Below, piece after piece: positions 1 to 9,751 of a stretch of DNA of 64,000 nt. The first letter of the stretch is position 1; each line of letters starts with the position of its first letter. A program made the translations under genes and the position numbers. This stretch comes from Leptospira dzoumogneensis (lineage in GTDB: Bacteria > Spirochaetota > Leptospiria > Leptospirales > Leptospiraceae). The notes beneath the pieces were generated by a model. That model made no database searches and was not told where the DNA came from. It was given only the letters and a program-made list of their open reading frames with translations. The stretch spans positions 124,001-188,000 of the forward strand of contig NZ_RQHS01000016.1 of the NCBI RefSeq assembly GCF_004770895.1, read 5' to 3'.

Positions 1-1560
1 ATGAAATATCCTCCCCAAGCTATCGTATTTTATCTAAAAGAAGATCTTATATCCGTAAAAGGAAATATAGATCAGGGAAACCAACTTCGGTATTTAGAAC
101 TTACTCTTAAAAAATTATCTTCCGTATTAAAAGGAATTCCGGTTTATTCAAACAGAAAACTCGGAACTTCGGACGAATCCAAAAAGATCTCCACTCAATT
201 CGAATATTCTAATTTTATAATTCTAGAATCCGGATCAGAAGCTGAATTTTTTTCCAAGATCTGCGATATTCTTCCTTCTTCCAGAACGGGAGATCCTGAA
301 TGGGACGAGACCTGTTTTCTGGTTTTTGATGGATTTGCACCACTATTGGATCCGACTCTTACGGAAGAATTGATACTTCGTCATGAAAAGTATCTGGCAC
401 AGTATTCTTATTCTGAAAATCTTCCTCCTGGGATCGTGCCCAGAATTCTTTCCAGAGAATTTGTAAGAAGTTTACCTGCGGAATACGCAGGTTCGACCCA
501 AGACTTCTTAGCCAAAAATATCAATCAATTCGATACTGAAATTTTTTATACTTCTCCTGACCTCCGACAATGGAGATTGGATTTCTCAGCAAACAATCCA
601 AGGTCTTTCAGACTATTAGATTCTTTATTAAAGGAGAAGGAAAACTGGAAGTATGATGAGATCCAATCCTTCCTGATCTCACATCCTGAAACATTCCGTT
701 CTGCTCCTAGTTACTACGAAGTAGAATTATACAGAGGCTGCGAATACGAATGCAATTTCTGCCCAAGACAAAATCTAAAACCGGAAGAAGATAATATAAC
801 CTTAGATCCTCAAGTGTTAGATAAACTTTTATCTCAGGCAGAAACATTAGGGCTTCCTTATAGTGTATGTTTTGGCGGATTAGGAGAACCTACACTTCAT
901 CCTAAATTTCCGGAACTTGTCCAAAAAACTTTGGCATCATCCAATCTAAAGGAATTATTCATAGAGTCCGCTTCATACGGCGATCTCTCCGGTTTTATCA
1001 ATTTAATTTCTTCCTTAAAAGAAGAAGAAAAGAAGAAGATCAGCTTGATCGTTAATCTCACCACCAGAGATAAAAAGGCTTATTCTCAACTCTATGGAAA
1101 GGACAACCTGGACAAGGTTTTACAGAATCTGGCAGCAGTTTCTCAAGTTTTACCAAAATCATCTATCCATCTTCAATTCCTAAAAATCCAAGAAGTGGAC
1201 TCTGAGTTGGATTCCTGGTATGAACAGGCCCAAAAAGAAGGATACGAAATCATTTTACAAAAATATAATTCTTATTCGGATATTCTTCCCCAACGCAGAG
1301 CTTCCGATCTCACACCTTTGGGAAGAGACTTCTGCTGGCATATTTCCAGAGATATATATCTAAACGCAGACGGAGAAGTTTCTATCTGTAAACAAACTCC
1401 AGGCTCTAAAAAACATTCTATAGGGAATCTAAACAAAGATTCCTTGGAACAAATTTGGGCGAAAGGAAATCCTTTCTTCACTTCTTCCGCGAAAGGAGCA
1501 CATGAATCTATTCCTGCTCCTTGTCTTTCCTGCGATGAGTGGTATACATTCAACGCCTAA
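1..1560 (+). CDS. spiro-SPASM radical SAM protein
   Basis: Radical SAM enzyme of the spirochaete spiro-SPASM type, 519 residues from the first base of the window; the real start could lie upstream, out of view. The radical SAM cluster motif CEYECNFC (CX3CX2C) is at residues 247-254 and a C-terminal SPASM-like region has cysteines at 445, 463, 508 and 511, enough for an auxiliary iron-sulfur cluster. The first ~230 residues precede the SAM barrel and loosely resemble a nucleotidyltransferase/glycosyltransferase-A fold. SPASM proteins usually modify peptides or proteins; the substrate here is unknown. The stop lies inside the next gene, so the two are probably co-translated. Family assignment is firm, function is not. 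Confidence 0.85.
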   Translation: MKYPPQAIVFYLKEDLISVKGNIDQGNQLRYLELTLKKLSSVLKGIPVYSNRKLGTSDESKKISTQFEYSNFIILESGSEAEFFSKICDILPSSRTGDPEWDETCFLVFDGFAPLLDPTLTEELILRHEKYLAQYSYSENLPPGIVPRILSREFVRSLPAEYAGSTQDFLAKNINQFDTEIFYTSPDLRQWRLDFSANNPRSFRLLDSLLKEKENWKYDEIQSFLISHPETFRSAPSYYEVELYRGCEYECNFCPRQNLKPEEDNITLDPQVLDKLLSQAETLGLPYSVCFGGLGEPTLHPKFPELVQKTLASSNLKELFIESASYGDLSGFINLISSLKEEEKKKISLIVNLTTRDKKAYSQLYGKDNLDKVLQNLAAVSQVLPKSSIHLQFLKIQEVDSELDSWYEQAQKEGYEIILQKYNSYSDILPQRRASDLTPLGRDFCWHISRDIYLNADGEVSICKQTPGSKKHSIGNLNKDSLEQIWAKGNPFFTSSAKGAHESIPAPCLSCDEWYTFNA

Positions 1561-3112
1561 GCCTAAGATCCGTTCTTTATTCGCTTTCATACAGGCGAGG
1601 ACCGGATCTACAAGATTCCCCAAAAAAGTAATCCGTCCCATCCCTTCTAATTCGGATAAGACTATCTTAGATCATATCCATTCCAGGGTTTTAAAGATCC
1701 TTCCAAATTCCAGGATCGTTTATCTAATCCCGGAAGGAGATTCAGAACTGGGATCCTTTTTGGAAAAGAGAAACATGAATCACTTCTCCGGGCCATTGGA
1801 AGATGTTCGTCAAAGATATATTCTTGCGGCAGAAAAATTCCAAGCGGATGCGATCCTCCGACTCACAGGAGATAATCCATTTTACGATACAACTCATCTG
1901 GATCTGCTCATCCAAACGTTCATAGAATCTGATTCAGATCTGGCGTATTTTAAAGGCTTACCTCTCGGAACTGGAGGAGAAGTTTTCAGAACTTCCGCAC
2001 TTTTAGATCTTTCTGATTCACAACAAGAAGAAAGACATAAAGAACATGTAAGCATTCATATAAAAGAGGATCCTACAAAATACAAAATCACCGCCATCCC
2101 AAGTTTATTAACAAAAGAAGAAGGTTCCAGATTAGCAAATTTTAGACTGACTGTGGACACCCCCGAAGATTTTGAAACGATCTCAGATCTAATTTCCCAA
2201 AAATCTTTCGAAACCATTAGCAATTTTAATACAAAAGAATTTTTAGAATGGGAGAAGGGCTCACCTTCTCTATTCCAAAAGAATTTAGATGTTCCCCAGG
2301 TAAGATTTAATCTTCCTTCTCCAAACCAAACGATCAAAGGAAAAGTAGGAGTATTGGTCGCCCCTGCAAAAGAATTCGGTTCAGGACATTTTTCCAGAAC
2401 TTCTCTTTTGTATTCTTTTTTGCCTTATAGAGGTTGGGAACCCGAATGGATCTTGTCTTTCCCAAAAGACGGAGAATATAATATTCTTCTAATAGACTAC
2501 AGAGATATAGAAGTTCCGGTCTCTTACCAAAAAACAAAGGTCCTGCTACTAGATCATTTCGGAAAAGATAAACAGAAATATGATTTTTGGGACCTTCTTC
2601 CCCATTCTCAAAATGATCCAAACTTCGACTGGGAACAGGTCTTAATTCCTCCGAATCTGATCTCAACAGCTATAAGTGAGAAAAAGAATCCAACAAAAGA
2701 TTACGGGATCTTTTGTTACGCAGGAAACCTAAGAGAAGAAGAATCCGAAAATCTGGATACATTCCTACTCCAGAATTCTTCCAAAAAGAAGATTCGGATC
2801 GGAGGAACTCCTCCTAAAAATAAAGAGATAGAATATTTTTCTAGACTATCCAGAGTTCAATATCTACAAAAACTACGATCTTCCGAAAAGTTCTTAGGAT
2901 ATTTTGGCCAAAGCTTATTCGAGGCTTTGTATTTAAAAATACCTTCTGCAACATTCTCCATTTCCCCAATTCATAGAGAACTTTCTTCTATTTTAGAAAA
3001 ATATAAAATTCCATTCACAGACTTAAAAGGAAAGGCCGAGTTTTCCTTAGGAATTAAAACGGTCGGTGAAAACGGATACAAACTCTTACTCGATAAGATA
3101 GATTCTTTATAA
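1535..3112 (+). CDS. SpsF-like cytidylyltransferase fused to a PseG-like domain
   Basis: About 525 residues from the ATG at 1535, which overlaps the spiro-SPASM stop by 26 bases; an ATG at 1502 would add 11 hydrophobic residues not seen in the family. The N-terminal half begins with FIQARTGSTRFPKK, the nucleotide-binding signature of SpsF/NeuA-type cytidylyltransferases, and continues with RLTGDNPF. The C-terminal half has GSGHFSRTS, recalling the GSGH loop of PseG, the UDP-sugar hydrolase of pseudaminic acid synthesis, and a late segment (FGQSLFEALYLKIPS) like the nucleotide-sugar site of GT-B proteins. Such pairs act in surface or flagellar sugar synthesis, so a role in glycan or modified-peptide assembly with the radical SAM partner is inferred. 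Confidence 0.78.
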   Translation: MSGIHSTPKPKIRSLFAFIQARTGSTRFPKKVIRPIPSNSDKTILDHIHSRVLKILPNSRIVYLIPEGDSELGSFLEKRNMNHFSGPLEDVRQRYILAAEKFQADAILRLTGDNPFYDTTHLDLLIQTFIESDSDLAYFKGLPLGTGGEVFRTSALLDLSDSQQEERHKEHVSIHIKEDPTKYKITAIPSLLTKEEGSRLANFRLTVDTPEDFETISDLISQKSFETISNFNTKEFLEWEKGSPSLFQKNLDVPQVRFNLPSPNQTIKGKVGVLVAPAKEFGSGHFSRTSLLYSFLPYRGWEPEWILSFPKDGEYNILLIDYRDIEVPVSYQKTKVLLLDHFGKDKQKYDFWDLLPHSQNDPNFDWEQVLIPPNLISTAISEKKNPTKDYGIFCYAGNLREEESENLDTFLLQNSSKKKIRIGGTPPKNKEIEYFSRLSRVQYLQKLRSSEKFLGYFGQSLFEALYLKIPSATFSISPIHRELSSILEKYKIPFTDLKGKAEFSLGIKTVGENGYKLLLDKIDSL

Positions 3113-3121
3113 AGACCCTAA

Positions 3122-3200
3122 AACCCTCCGCGACTTTGCGCCTCTGCGTGAAATTAAAAAATAGAAAATTACCACGCAGAGACGCGGAGCCGCAGAGTAA
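3122..3200 (+). repeat. CACGCAGAG-type inverted repeat
   Basis: Just after the SpsF-PseG gene, a left arm containing CCGCGACTTTGCGCCTCTG faces a right arm CACGCAGAGACGCGGAG, giving an imperfect hairpin. Related right arms recur at about 51695, 53156, 55971 and 58526, so this is one copy of a dispersed family. It could act as a bidirectional transcription barrier; no T-run follows. No gene was found in 3113-3472. Confidence 0.6.
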
Positions 3201-3298
3201 CTAACGTGCCCGTACCAGGGCGGCGTACTATTTTGAGACTGTGCGGAATTTGGATTCCACGTTCCGCCGACTTAAACCCGCACCCAATGCCGAGTCGA

Positions 3299-3454
3299 CC
3301 GACCGTCGGATTTTCCGCCAGAAAGTCAGGAAACATTTTTCATTTTATTTGTTTCCTTTGTTGATTTTTTTGCCCATTGTTTTGAAATATGTTTGACCGA
3401 CGCATAGTCGGATGTATTGTCAAAACCGACTAACGGTCTATACCGACCGTCGGT
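3299..3454 (+). promoter_or_regulatory. Cluster of CCGAC/GTCGG palindromes, likely TetR operators
   Basis: Four palindromes with related half-sites precede the TetR gene: CCGACCGTCGG (3299-3309), CCGACGCATAGTCGG (3397-3411), ACCGACTAACGGT (3425-3437) and ACCGACCGTCGGT (3442-3454). The last ends 18 bases before the start codon, so binding there would block transcription or initiation. TetR regulators commonly repress themselves through such sites. Binding by the adjacent regulator is inferred. Confidence 0.6.
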
Positions 3455-3472
3455 TTAGCAGGAGGAACCCCA

Positions 3473-4210
3473 ATGATCCCAGCGAAAATCTCCACAAAAG
3501 AAAGAATTCTAAACGAATCCAGAAGGCTATTCTTCGAAAAAGGATACGAAACCACATCCATTCAGGACATTCTATCCGCTTTAGATATAGCTAAAGGAAC
3601 CTTTTATCACCATTTTCAATCCAAAGAAGAACTTTTAGAAGAGATCGCAGTGCAATTCGCAAAAGAAGCGCATGCGGCTATGCAAGTAGAGATTGGAGAT
3701 CTTGGATCAGAAGGCACCGGCCTGGATAAACTCCGCAAAGCACTCATCGTTGCAAGAAACTGGAAAAAAGGTAAATCGGAAGAAGTTCGCTTCCTTCTGG
3801 AATCCCTTTTCTCCGCCAGCAATCTTCAATTGAGAGATAAGATCAGACGCAAATCCGTAGATTTAAGTTTTCCGTTATTTGCTTCTTTAATAGTAGAAGG
3901 CCAGCAGGACGGATCACTCAAAAGTGAACTGAGAGCGGATCACCTGACTTCCATTATTTTTGACCTAAGCGATGCTTTGGGTGAAAAAGTTGCTTTCTAT
4001 CTTTTAGGAAGAAGTAAAGAATCCGAGGCCGATCTATACGACCTGATGCTTTCTTATCACAAAACGATAGAAGATCTGCTCGGCTGCCCGGATGGCGGAT
4101 TAGATTATTTTAGCAGAGAAGATTGGAGCGAGCTCGCTCAACTTTTCAAAGGTGGTGCGGTTTCGGCTCCAAGCTTAGAACCTTTACCATTGGTTGCGAA
4201 CGCAGGTTAA
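3473..4210 (+). CDS. TetR/AcrR family transcriptional regulator
   Basis: 245 residues. The N-terminal helix-turn-helix is typical of TetR: RILNESRRLFFEKGYETTS, then IQDILSALDIAKGTFYHHF with the G-T-F-Y-H-H-F end of the recognition helix. The rest is a helical ligand-binding and dimerisation domain with no residues that name a ligand. The start is well placed behind AGGAGGA at about 3461-3467. The protein is longer than many TetR members because of a ~30-residue tail. Four operator-like palindromes lie just upstream, suggesting autoregulation. No efflux pump is adjacent on the same strand, so the regulated gene beyond itself is unknown. Confidence 0.88.
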   Translation: MIPAKISTKERILNESRRLFFEKGYETTSIQDILSALDIAKGTFYHHFQSKEELLEEIAVQFAKEAHAAMQVEIGDLGSEGTGLDKLRKALIVARNWKKGKSEEVRFLLESLFSASNLQLRDKIRRKSVDLSFPLFASLIVEGQQDGSLKSELRADHLTSIIFDLSDALGEKVAFYLLGRSKESEADLYDLMLSYHKTIEDLLGCPDGGLDYFSREDWSELAQLFKGGAVSAPSLEPLPLVANAG

Positions 4211-4242
4211 GTGAAAAAGGGTCCTGCCCCTAGGACAAATAT

Positions 4243-4623
4243 ATGCTACTTTATGCATTGGTTCCCACACTCCCCAGATTGGATTCTAATTCAAATCCGG
4301 ACGTGGAGGACTATTTAGAAAAAACTCCTTCCGTAAGGAGTGAAAAATTACAGGATTTGGTGGATTCGATCCGGGAAGAATTTTCCGATCTGAGAGAAAG
4401 TTTGAAATATGGTATGCCTACTTTCGAAAGAAATGGGCGATGGGTCGCATTCTCGAACCATAAAAACCATCTTTCCGTCTATTTCTGCGAAGAGTCTTTT
4501 GTAAGAGCGTTCCGTGCTAAGTTCCCAAAATCGGAAAACGGCAAGAACTGTGTGTTGATCAAAGATAAGGAGAAGTTCCCTTCTTCTTATTTGAAAACAT
4601 TGCTCAAAAAGACCTTACAATAA
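4243..4623 (+). CDS. DUF1801 domain protein
   Basis: 126 residues, from an ATG 32 bases after the TetR stop. Residues ~18-122 match the DUF1801/YdhG-like fold: VEDYLEKTPSVRSEKLQDL, then SLKYGMPTFERNGRWVAFS and a conserved HLSVYF strand. Homologues are small soluble proteins, some called iron-chaperone-like, without a firmly known reaction. The first ~17 residues are poorly conserved, so the start could be later. It may be co-transcribed with the TetR gene, and a good terminator follows. Confidence 0.7.
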   Translation: MLLYALVPTLPRLDSNSNPDVEDYLEKTPSVRSEKLQDLVDSIREEFSDLRESLKYGMPTFERNGRWVAFSNHKNHLSVYFCEESFVRAFRAKFPKSENGKNCVLIKDKEKFPSSYLKTLLKKTLQ

Positions 4624-4676
4624 GGAAAGATATCTCTCTAACTATCTCGTTATAAAACGGATCTTTAGTTCTTAAG

Positions 4677-4706
4677 GCCCTGGAATAATACTCTGGGGCT
4701 TTTTTT
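4677..4706 (+). terminator. Rho-independent terminator after the DUF1801 gene
   Basis: A stem GCCCTGGA (4677-4684) pairs with TCTGGGGC (4692-4699), allowing two G-U pairs, around a 7-base loop, and is followed directly by seven T residues. It separates the TetR/DUF1801 unit from valS. Confidence 0.7.
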
Positions 4707-4761
4707 ATAGTCCGGGACAAAAATTTAAGGTTGCCATTAGTAAATCCGGCCCCGGGCTTCA

Positions 4762-4789
4762 AGAGTCTGGACCTTTAGGTCCGGACTCT
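4762..4789 (+). other. Strong hairpin upstream of valS
   Basis: AGAGTCTGGACCT pairs with AGGTCCGGACTCT, a 13-bp stem with one G-U pair and a minimal loop, about 80 bases before valS. No T-run follows on the plus strand. It could be a second terminator stem or a processing site; no T-box specifier or antiterminator sequence is visible. Confidence 0.45.
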
Positions 4790-4869
4790 TACGTGTATTC
4801 TCTCTTAATTGCAGGATCAGTACGACTTGACCTCACCCTCCGACGGAAAATTCTATCCGAACGAAGGCT

Positions 4870-7518
4870 ATGAAGAAACAAATCAGCGACCGTTACGAAC
4901 CTACCAGCGTAGAACCGAAATGGATCTCTCTCTGGGAGAAGGAAAAAAGTTTTGAGCCGAACCTCAAAGCAGGGGAATCTTTTACCATCGTTCTTCCTCC
5001 TCCTAACGTGACCGGAAGCCTTCATATCGGTCACGCACTCAATCATACTATTCAAGATATTCTGACCCGTATCGAACGTAAAAAAGGGAAATCCGCTCTT
5101 TGGGTTCCGGGCACCGACCATGCCGGGATTGCAACCCAAGTAGTTGTAGAAAGAGAACTCGCCAAAGAAGGCAAAAAGAGAACGGACTTCACCAGAGAAG
5201 AATTCGAAAAGAAAGTTTGGGAATGGAAAGAACACTCGGGTGGAATGATCCAAAACCAACAGAGGCTTTTGGGAGAATCCGTAGATTGGTCTCGTTCCAG
5301 ATTCACCATGGACGAAGGATTGTCCAAGGCCGTATTCAAAGTTTTCAAAACATTATATGACGAAGGTTTAATCTACAGAGGAGAAAGGATCATCAACTGG
5401 TGTCCTAAAACTCTGACTGCAATTTCGGATCTGGAAGTTGAACATAGAGAAGTTAAAGGTAAACTTTATCATTTACGTTATCCTATTGTTGGACAACCGG
5501 GCAAATATCTGATCGTTGCTACTACAAGACCTGAAACTATGTTTGGGGACGTTGCAGTTGCTGCTCATCCTGACGACGAAAGATATAGATCTTTAAAAGG
5601 TGCGGAGTTGGAACTCCCACTTACCGATAGAAAGATCCCGCTCTTATTTGATTCCTTCGTAGATAAAGAATTCGGATCCGGTTTGGTGAAGATCACTCCT
5701 GCTCATGATCCGAATGACTTCGAAGCCGGACAAAGATTAGGTCTTAAACCTTTATTAGTTATGAATCCGAATGCAACTCTGAATGAGAACGCAGGAAAAT
5801 ACGCTGGATTAGAAAGATTTGTAGCTCGTAAAAAAGTAATCGATGATCTGCAAGCTCTCGGTCTGGTAGAAAAGATAGAAGAACATACTCATTCTATCGG
5901 TCATAACTCTAGAGGCGGAGAAATTATAGAACCTTACTTATCCACTCAGTGGTTCTGTAAAATGAAACCTTTGGCTGAACTTGCAATCCAAGCGGTTCAA
6001 TCCGGAGAAACCGAATTTGTTCCTAAACTTTGGGAGAAAACTTTCTACGAGTGGATGAACAATATTAGAGATTGGTGTATTTCCCGCCAATTATGGTGGG
6101 GACATCGTATCCCTGCATATCATTGCAAAAATTGTAAACATATAGAAGTTTCCGAAACCAAAGTGGATCATTGTCCTAAATGTAATTCCACAGAAGTGGA
6201 ACAAGACACTGATGTTTTGGATACTTGGTTCTCTTCTCAGCTTTGGCCTTTTTCTACCTTAGGTTGGCCGGAGAATACGGAAGATCTAAAAAAATTCTAC
6301 CCTACTTCCGTACTTGTAACCGGATTCGATATCATATTCTTCTGGGTAGCCAGAATGATCATGATGGGAAAGAAGTTCTTAGGCAAGGCTCCTTTCCAAA
6401 AAGTGATCATCCACGGATTAGTAAGAGATAAAGAAGGTAAGAAATTCTCCAAGTCCGTAGGGAACGTTATCGATCCTTTGGACATGATGAATAAGTACGG
6501 AACTGATTCTTTCCGTTTCTTCTTAGCTGCCACTTTACCGGAAGCAAAAGACGTTCTTTTTGACGAAAGCAGATTAGACGGTTATCGTTCTTTCTGTAAT
6601 AAGATCTGGAACTCCAGTCGTTTCATCTTAATGAACTTGGATGCGGATTGGAAATTAGAAGATCTGGAATCTAAATACGGCTCAAAATTAGAACCGATGG
6701 ACAAATGGATACTTCATAGGTTCAACGAAACTCTTACGAATTACGAAAAAGCTTATTCCAAATTTCTGTTTTTCGAAATGGCTTCTCAAATTTATGATTT
6801 TGTTTGGGGAGATTTCTGCGATTGGTATATCGAATTAGTTAAACCGAGGATTTACGGAAAACTGGGAGAAGGATCCCAAGAGATCGCAAAACAGGTACTT
6901 GCAAGTATTCTAATTAAGGCTTTAGGACTTCTTCATCCTTTTATGCCGTTCTTAACCGAGGAAATTTACGAAGTATTCAGCGAAGGAGATTTTTTGATCC
7001 AAACTCCTTTCCCTACTTCTTATAATGTTTCTTCCGGGGATGAAGGCGTTCAAAAAACGATTATCCTACAAGATGTAGTCACCCAGATCCGTGTTCAAAG
7101 AGCGGAGAATGGCGTTCCATTAGATAAAAAATGTAAAGTGATCTTAAAATCTTCTGAACCTTTGGTTGTTTCTGCAGTAAAAGATTTCGAGTTCTCTATT
7201 ATACAACTAGCTCGTTTAGAAAGTATAGAAGTGAATGCGAACTATATCGGAGAAAAAACGGATTCCGTTGGTGCGTTCCGTTTCGGAGAAGTAATTCTTC
7301 CTTTAGCAGGAATGATAGACTTCGAAAAAGAAAGAGCGCGTATAGACAAAGAATTACAGAAGTTGATCCAAGAAGAAGAGAAACTCGCTTCCAAATTAGG
7401 AAATGAGAACTTTATCGCAAAAGCGAATCCGGATGTGATCGAAAAAGAAAAAGAAAAGCTCAAAACCGTCCGTGACAAAAAAGAAGTTCTCCAAAAAGGT
7501 TTGGAAAAACTAGGTTAA
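4870..7518 (+). CDS. valS: Valine--tRNA ligase
   Basis: 882 residues, normal for bacterial ValRS. It charges tRNA-Val with valine in the cytoplasm. The class I signature HIGH is at residues 52-55 after PPPNVTGSL, and the KMSKS-equivalent KFSKS is at 525-529, followed by VGNVIDP. An editing (CP1) domain lies between ~145 and ~350, with [10 protein letters not shown] and [14 protein letters not shown] typical of ValRS. A zinc-binding-like cluster CKNCKH...CPKCNS is at about residues 418-440. The C-terminal ~65 residues form the tRNA-binding coiled coil rich in Lys/Glu. It probably starts its own transcript after the upstream terminator. Confidence 0.97.
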   Translation: MKKQISDRYEPTSVEPKWISLWEKEKSFEPNLKAGESFTIVLPPPNVTGSLHIGHALNHTIQDILTRIERKKGKSALWVPGTDHAGIATQVVVERELAKEGKKRTDFTREEFEKKVWEWKEHSGGMIQNQQRLLGESVDWSRSRFTMDEGLSKAVFKVFKTLYDEGLIYRGERIINWCPKTLTAISDLEVEHREVKGKLYHLRYPIVGQPGKYLIVATTRPETMFGDVAVAAHPDDERYRSLKGAELELPLTDRKIPLLFDSFVDKEFGSGLVKITPAHDPNDFEAGQRLGLKPLLVMNPNATLNENAGKYAGLERFVARKKVIDDLQALGLVEKIEEHTHSIGHNSRGGEIIEPYLSTQWFCKMKPLAELAIQAVQSGETEFVPKLWEKTFYEWMNNIRDWCISRQLWWGHRIPAYHCKNCKHIEVSETKVDHCPKCNSTEVEQDTDVLDTWFSSQLWPFSTLGWPENTEDLKKFYPTSVLVTGFDIIFFWVARMIMMGKKFLGKAPFQKVIIHGLVRDKEGKKFSKSVGNVIDPLDMMNKYGTDSFRFFLAATLPEAKDVLFDESRLDGYRSFCNKIWNSSRFILMNLDADWKLEDLESKYGSKLEPMDKWILHRFNETLTNYEKAYSKFLFFEMASQIYDFVWGDFCDWYIELVKPRIYGKLGEGSQEIAKQVLASILIKALGLLHPFMPFLTEEIYEVFSEGDFLIQTPFPTSYNVSSGDEGVQKTIILQDVVTQIRVQRAENGVPLDKKCKVILKSSEPLVVSAVKDFEFSIIQLARLESIEVNANYIGEKTDSVGAFRFGEVILPLAGMIDFEKERARIDKELQKLIQEEEKLASKLGNENFIAKANPDVIEKEKEKLKTVRDKKEVLQKGLEKLG

Positions 7519-7547
7519 TTTTTCGGACTAAACCGCGGTGAAATATT

Positions 7548-8819
7548 ATGTCTAAGATCCTTTTAATCGGCTCTGGAGGTCGCGAAAGCGCTATTGCTTA
7601 TAAACTCCGCCAGTCCCCTAAACTCAGTCAATTGCATGTTTTTCCCGGCAACGGAGGCTTTCCTGATTCCGAGGTTTTAGCTCCGAATTCTTTCGATCTA
7701 AAGAGTAAATCATCCGTCCAAAGCTTCATTCAAAAAAATGAATATGATTTAGTAGTGGTCGGTCCTGAAGATCCTTTAGTGGATGGGATCGGTGATTGGC
7801 TGGCGGAGATAGGAGTCCCAACTTTCGGACCTTCTGCTTATTGCGCCCAGATCGAAGGTTCCAAAGAATTTGCAAAAGCTTTAATGATAGAAGCTGGAGT
7901 CCCTACCGCTAAGTATGCTTCTTTCGAAAATTATGAATCCGCACACGCCTATGTTCAAAAAGAAGGAGCGCCTATCGTAATCAAGGCGGACGGTCTTGCG
8001 GCAGGTAAAGGTGTGACTGTTTGTAGCGAACTTTCTCAGGCTACACAGGCCCTAAAAGAGATCTTTTTAGATAATAAATTCGGAAAAAGCGGCTCCAAAG
8101 TTGTTATAGAAGAGTTCATGGAAGGACAAGAAGCTTCTATCTTTGCGATCAGCGACGGAAACACTTATTTCACTCTTCCTGCAGCCCAGGATCATAAAAG
8201 AGCGTATGACGGAGACCTTGGACCGAACACCGGCGGGATGGGAGCCTACTGCCCTGCACCGATCGTCACTAAAGAAACATTAGAAAAAGTAAATACACTT
8301 GTATTCCAACCTGTATTCGAGATCTTCCGCAAAAAAGGAAACCCTTATAAAGGCCTTCTATATGCCGGATTAATGATAGATAGCAAAGGAAATCCTAGAG
8401 TTGTAGAGTTCAATTGTAGATTCGGTGACCCTGAGACACAATGCGTGTTACCTATGTTAGAAGGCGACTTGCTGGAAATTTTCCAAGCGTCTGCCAAAGG
8501 GGCACTCGGAGGCGTAAAAATAGGTTTGAAACCCGGAGCATCCACCGTAGTCGTTTTGGCCGCTGAAGGTTACCCCGATTCTTATGAAAAGAATATTCCT
8601 TTAAATTTACCTGAAACAAATAGTAAAGATCTGGTAGTTTTTCATGCCGGTACTTCAAAAAAGGATGGAAACTTAATATCGACAGGTGGAAGAATTCTAG
8701 GAATCTCTTCCTACGGTAAGGATTTAAAAGAATCCGTGGATAAGGTTTATTCTTATCTAAACGGTTTTAAAATTTCCAAAACCTTCTTCCGTAAAGATAT
8801 CGCGAGTAAAGCTCTTTAA
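7548..8819 (+). CDS. purD: Phosphoribosylamine--glycine ligase
   Basis: 423 residues, the usual monofunctional GARS length. It joins glycine to 5-phosphoribosylamine using ATP, the second step of purine synthesis. The N-terminal motif [17 protein letters not shown], the [10 protein letters not shown] segment, the ATP-grasp stretch [14 protein letters not shown], and [19 protein letters not shown] are all diagnostic. [15 protein letters not shown] supplies metal-binding residues near position 290. It follows valS by 29 bases and is followed 4 bases later by a hypothetical gene, suggesting one transcript. No other pur gene is in the window. Confidence 0.97.
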   Translation: MSKILLIGSGGRESAIAYKLRQSPKLSQLHVFPGNGGFPDSEVLAPNSFDLKSKSSVQSFIQKNEYDLVVVGPEDPLVDGIGDWLAEIGVPTFGPSAYCAQIEGSKEFAKALMIEAGVPTAKYASFENYESAHAYVQKEGAPIVIKADGLAAGKGVTVCSELSQATQALKEIFLDNKFGKSGSKVVIEEFMEGQEASIFAISDGNTYFTLPAAQDHKRAYDGDLGPNTGGMGAYCPAPIVTKETLEKVNTLVFQPVFEIFRKKGNPYKGLLYAGLMIDSKGNPRVVEFNCRFGDPETQCVLPMLEGDLLEIFQASAKGALGGVKIGLKPGASTVVVLAAEGYPDSYEKNIPLNLPETNSKDLVVFHAGTSKKDGNLISTGGRILGISSYGKDLKESVDKVYSYLNGFKISKTFFRKDIASKAL

Positions 8820-8823
8820 TTTT

Positions 8824-9669
8824 ATGCCTTTTCTAGTTTCTGGAAATATCGATTTAGTCGAAAGGTCCAACCTTCGCAAATTAGAAAAACATTTAGGGAT
8901 CATTCTATCCCCTCATCAATATCCATTAGAACAATATAATCTAATTCGAGCTTCCTTAAAACAGAAACTGGATTCGGACACTCTGATCCGTTCCATGACT
9001 CGAAGAGAACTATTATCTTTTATTTATATACTCACTCAATTCGGCGATGTAGTCCAAAAAGAAACTCCTGACGAGTATCTGGATGTGGAAAATGTTCCTG
9101 TAGTAATCGAATGGCAGGCCGGTCATTATATGATCCCATACGAAGTTTTGGATTTTTTAGCACAATCTCGAGTGTTCCGAAACCAAAACTATCTATTCGC
9201 ATTGATCCCAGCTCTTCCAAGCAAGGAAAAGAAGGCATGGTTAGAATGGATCGGCGCAGGTTATGGCAGGACATTCCCCCGCGAGATCAATCACGAACTA
9301 TATTTCCAATGCAGACATCTGCAAAAACCTTTCCAAGGTAAAAGTTTAGTCCAGGAGGAATCCATCCGATTGGAACAACTCTGGGCTCCAGGCAAAAACG
9401 AGACAGTGGATTGGTTCTATAAAGGGATCATGCCTTTTTATTCTTCCATGAAGGAACTACAACGTTCCGAAAGAGACCCGTTTCTTCTGCATGTTTTGGA
9501 TCTGATCCGCTCCGGAAAACTTGTCCTAAAACGACTCCCGGAAGAATTTGGCAGAAAGGAAGAATACCAGCTTGTCTCCACGGTAGAAGGAAACACTCCT
9601 CAACTCAGAGACACCGTATTTAGCTGGGAAGAAGCCAGAGAAGAAAGCGAAGATTTCCTCTTCCGATAA
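8824..9669 (+). CDS. Conserved hypothetical protein, Leptospira-type
   Basis: 281 residues, no family recognised. The start ATG lies 4 bases past the purD stop, so translation is probably coupled. The protein looks soluble and mostly helical, rich in charged residues, with no signal peptide, membrane span or Cys cluster. A central stretch (residues ~95-125: [20 protein letters not shown]) has aromatic and acidic residues reminiscent of a ligand pocket, but this is speculative. It carries normal codon use for the region. Context between purD and prfB gives no clear role. Confidence 0.7.
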   Translation: MPFLVSGNIDLVERSNLRKLEKHLGIILSPHQYPLEQYNLIRASLKQKLDSDTLIRSMTRRELLSFIYILTQFGDVVQKETPDEYLDVENVPVVIEWQAGHYMIPYEVLDFLAQSRVFRNQNYLFALIPALPSKEKKAWLEWIGAGYGRTFPREINHELYFQCRHLQKPFQGKSLVQEESIRLEQLWAPGKNETVDWFYKGIMPFYSSMKELQRSERDPFLLHVLDLIRSGKLVLKRLPEEFGRKEEYQLVSTVEGNTPQLRDTVFSWEEAREESEDFLFR

Positions 9670-9751
9670 CTATTCCCTCCTTTACAGAAAGATCCCGGAT
9701 AATATCCGCAAATTTGCAACAGATTAATATTATATATTTTATTGGACCGAA

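Noticed and set aside
4740..4869. T-box riboswitch before valS
   Set aside because: A strong hairpin is present, but no T-box sequence, specifier loop or antiterminator could be seen.
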